A stretch of DNA of 5,956 nt from CAZGSV01 sp964528605 (lineage in GTDB: Bacteria; Armatimonadota; Zipacnadia; CAZGSV01). The translations under genes were made by a program, and so were the position numbers. The notes under the pieces were generated by a model. It saw nothing but the letters and a program-made list of their open reading frames with translations, was not told the origin of the DNA and did not search any database. Of this stretch, positions 4,885-5,956 are shown piece by piece (positions within the stretch are counted from its first letter, which is position 1; the number at the start of each line of letters is the position of its first letter). The stretch is taken from contig CAZGSV010000155.1 of NCBI GenBank assembly GCA_964528605.1, forward strand, positions 1-5,956, given 5' to 3'.

Positions 4885-5523
4885 ATGCCTCTGTTTGACA
4901 CTTGGTGGAAGATCGCCATTCTCATCGGCTCGCTGGCCGTGCTGCGCATCGGCGCCCAGTACCTCAAGTGGGTGCGCGAGAGCGCGCGCAAGGGCGCCAT
5001 CGAGTTCCTCGACTCGGCCCTGCTGGCCTTGCTGCTCGTTTTTCTCCTCATCCGGCCGTTCATTATGCAGGCCTACTGGATCCCCTCCGACTCCATGCTG
5101 CCCACGCTGCATCGCGGCGACCGCATCCTCGTGCTGAAGTTCACCTACCGTCTCCGCGAGCCCAAGCGAAAGGAAATCGTGGTCTTCCGCGCCCCTCCGG
5201 CCGCCGCCAATGGCGCCAAGAAGGACTTCATCAAGCGCGTCATAGCGGTGGGCGGCGACACCATCGCCGTGCGCGACAACGAAAAGACCGGGCAGAAGCA
5301 GGTCTTCATCAACGGCAAGCCGGTCAACGAACCGTTCATTCGTGAGCCCATGACCTACCCCTACGGCCCCACCCGGGTGCCCCGCGGTAAGCTCTTCGTC
5401 ATGGGCGACAACCGCAATGACTCCAACGACAGCCACCACTGGGGCTTCCTACCCCGCCCCAACCTGGAGGGCAAGGCGGTCCTCCGCTTCTGGCCGCTCA
5501 CCCGCATCGGCCCAGTGCGCTGA
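4885..5523 (+). CDS. lepB: Signal peptidase I (LepB, S26 family)
   Basis: Membrane serine protease that cleaves signal peptides from exported preproteins after translocation. It is 212 aa, the size of the shorter Gram-positive enzymes. Two hydrophobic segments precede the catalytic domain: about 8-23 (WKIAILIGSLAVLRIG) and about 41-61. Catalytic Ser70 lies in IPSDSMLPTL (66-75). Catalytic Lys117 lies in DFIKRVIAVGGD (114-125). The GDNR-x-DS-DS box is GDNRNDSNDSHHWGFLP (174-190). The box usually read as RGDIVVF is KRKEIVVF (95-101 region). The gene follows rplS by 27 nt with only a weak, distant GGGAG, so read-through from rplS is likely. It occupies the place of rbgA in B. subtilis; rplS-lepB-rnhB order is known in other Gram-positive groups. 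Functionally it pairs with Ffh at the head of the operon (targeting, then cleavage). Confidence 0.96.
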   Translation: MPLFDTWWKIAILIGSLAVLRIGAQYLKWVRESARKGAIEFLDSALLALLLVFLLIRPFIMQAYWIPSDSMLPTLHRGDRILVLKFTYRLREPKRKEIVVFRAPPAAANGAKKDFIKRVIAVGGDTIAVRDNEKTGQKQVFINGKPVNEPFIREPMTYPYGPTRVPRGKLFVMGDNRNDSNDSHHWGFLPRPNLEGKAVLRFWPLTRIGPVR

Positions 5524-5525
5524 AG

Positions 5526-5956
5526 ATGCAGTCGCAGCCGCGCTTGCTCCGGGCGCCGCGCACAGACCCACTAGCCTCCCTCCGGCGCGCCTGGCGCGAA
5601 GCGCGCGTGGCGGGCGTGGACGAAGCCGGGAGAGGCTGCCTGGCGGGGCCGGTGGTCGCCGCCGCGGTAATTCTCCCTTGGCCGGTCAGGCTGCCGGGCC
5701 TCACCGACTCCAAACGCCTCCCCGCCCATGCCAGGGAGCGCCTCTACACCTCTATCGAGAGCCGCGCGCTCGCCGTGGCCATCGGCATCGCCCAGCCCGA
5801 GGAGATTGACCGGGTCAACGTGCTGCAGGCCACTTACCTGGCCATGCGCCGCGCCGTCGCTGCGCTTCCCATATCTCCCACCCTGGTCACCGTTGACGGC
5901 TACCCCATCCACGACTTGGGCCTCGAGCAGGTCGCCCTGGTTGACGGCGACGCCAG
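5526..5956 (+). CDS. rnhB: Ribonuclease HII (5' part; runs past right edge)
   Basis: Removes ribonucleotides from DNA by cutting the RNA strand of RNA:DNA hybrids and single embedded ribonucleotides. 143 residues are visible. The catalytic Asp-Glu pair is D32-E33 in GVDEAGRGCLAGPVVAAAVI (30-49). LTDSKRL (59-65) and IDRVNVLQATYLAMRRAV (94-111) are family segments. D124 in TVDGYP and D142 in DGDA align with the third and fourth acidic residues. The ATG lies 2 nt after the lepB stop; the 29 or so residues before the catalytic core resemble N-terminal extensions in other RNase HII proteins. In-frame GTG codons nearer the core (5607 and 5613) are possible but would remove most of that extension. 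There is no clear Shine-Dalgarno, so coupling to lepB is likely. The open frame reaches the window end with no stop. Confidence 0.95.
   Translation, partial: MQSQPRLLRAPRTDPLASLRRAWREARVAGVDEAGRGCLAGPVVAAAVILPWPVRLPGLTDSKRLPAHARERLYTSIESRALAVAIGIAQPEEIDRVNVLQATYLAMRRAVAALPISPTLVTVDGYPIHDLGLEQVALVDGDA

Noticed and set aside
4378..5439. A 353-codon open frame on the minus strand across trmD, rplS and lepB
   Set aside because: It is antisense to three well-identified genes, is rich in low-complexity Ala, Gly, Val and Asp, and resembles no family. Long antisense open frames are expected in GC-rich coding DNA.
5941..5956. RNase HII motif reads VDGDA where KGDA is common
   Set aside because: This position varies in the family (GGD and KGD both occur), and the catalytic Asp is kept, so it is not notable without a full-length sequence.

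Overview
The window is a dense, GC-rich bacterial housekeeping region with no mobile element, CRISPR array, tRNA or rRNA that I can see. Ten protein genes are present. One, lipA, points left and runs off the left edge. The other nine point right as one apparent operon: ffh, rpsP, khpA, ylqD, rimM, trmD, rplS, lepB and rnhB, the last cut by the right edge. The order ffh-rpsP-khpA(ylqC)-ylqD-rimM-trmD-rplS-rnhB is that of Bacillus subtilis and relatives. Here lepB takes the slot that rbgA (ylqF) has in B. subtilis, and the base composition is far more GC-rich. This suggests a high-GC Bacillota lineage or a related phylum of the Terrabacteria type (for example Armatimonadota or Chloroflexota). 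The sequence alone does not settle which.

Layout. Positions 1-635 (minus strand) hold the N-terminal two thirds of lipoyl synthase. Positions 636-844 are a divergent intergenic region. It has a good candidate promoter for each direction, a perfect 7-bp inverted repeat over the -35 of the rightward promoter, and possible RNA hairpins in both leaders. Ffh occupies 845-2182. A 71-bp gap follows with a possible internal promoter and small dyads ahead of the TTG-started rpsP (2254-2532). Then come khpA, ylqD, rimM, trmD and rplS, with short gaps or overlaps: ylqD/rimM overlap by about 35 nt, and rimM/trmD and trmD/rplS by 4 nt (ATGA). lepB follows after 27 nt, and rnhB starts 2 nt after lepB.

How the genes fit together. 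The operon joins ribosome assembly (S16, L19, RimM, probably KhpA), tRNA modification for reading-frame maintenance (TrmD), protein targeting and export (Ffh, signal peptidase I) and genome maintenance (RNase HII). All of these would be expected to scale with growth rate. YlqD is the one protein of unknown function. LipA is unrelated metabolically (lipoate cofactor synthesis) and shares only the promoter region.

No new multi-gene system is apparent. The points most worth a second look are the dyad over the ffh promoter, substitutions at motif positions in Ffh (DTQGR for DTAGR) and TrmD (three sites around the catalytic and SAM-binding loops), and the conserved but uncharacterised YlqD.
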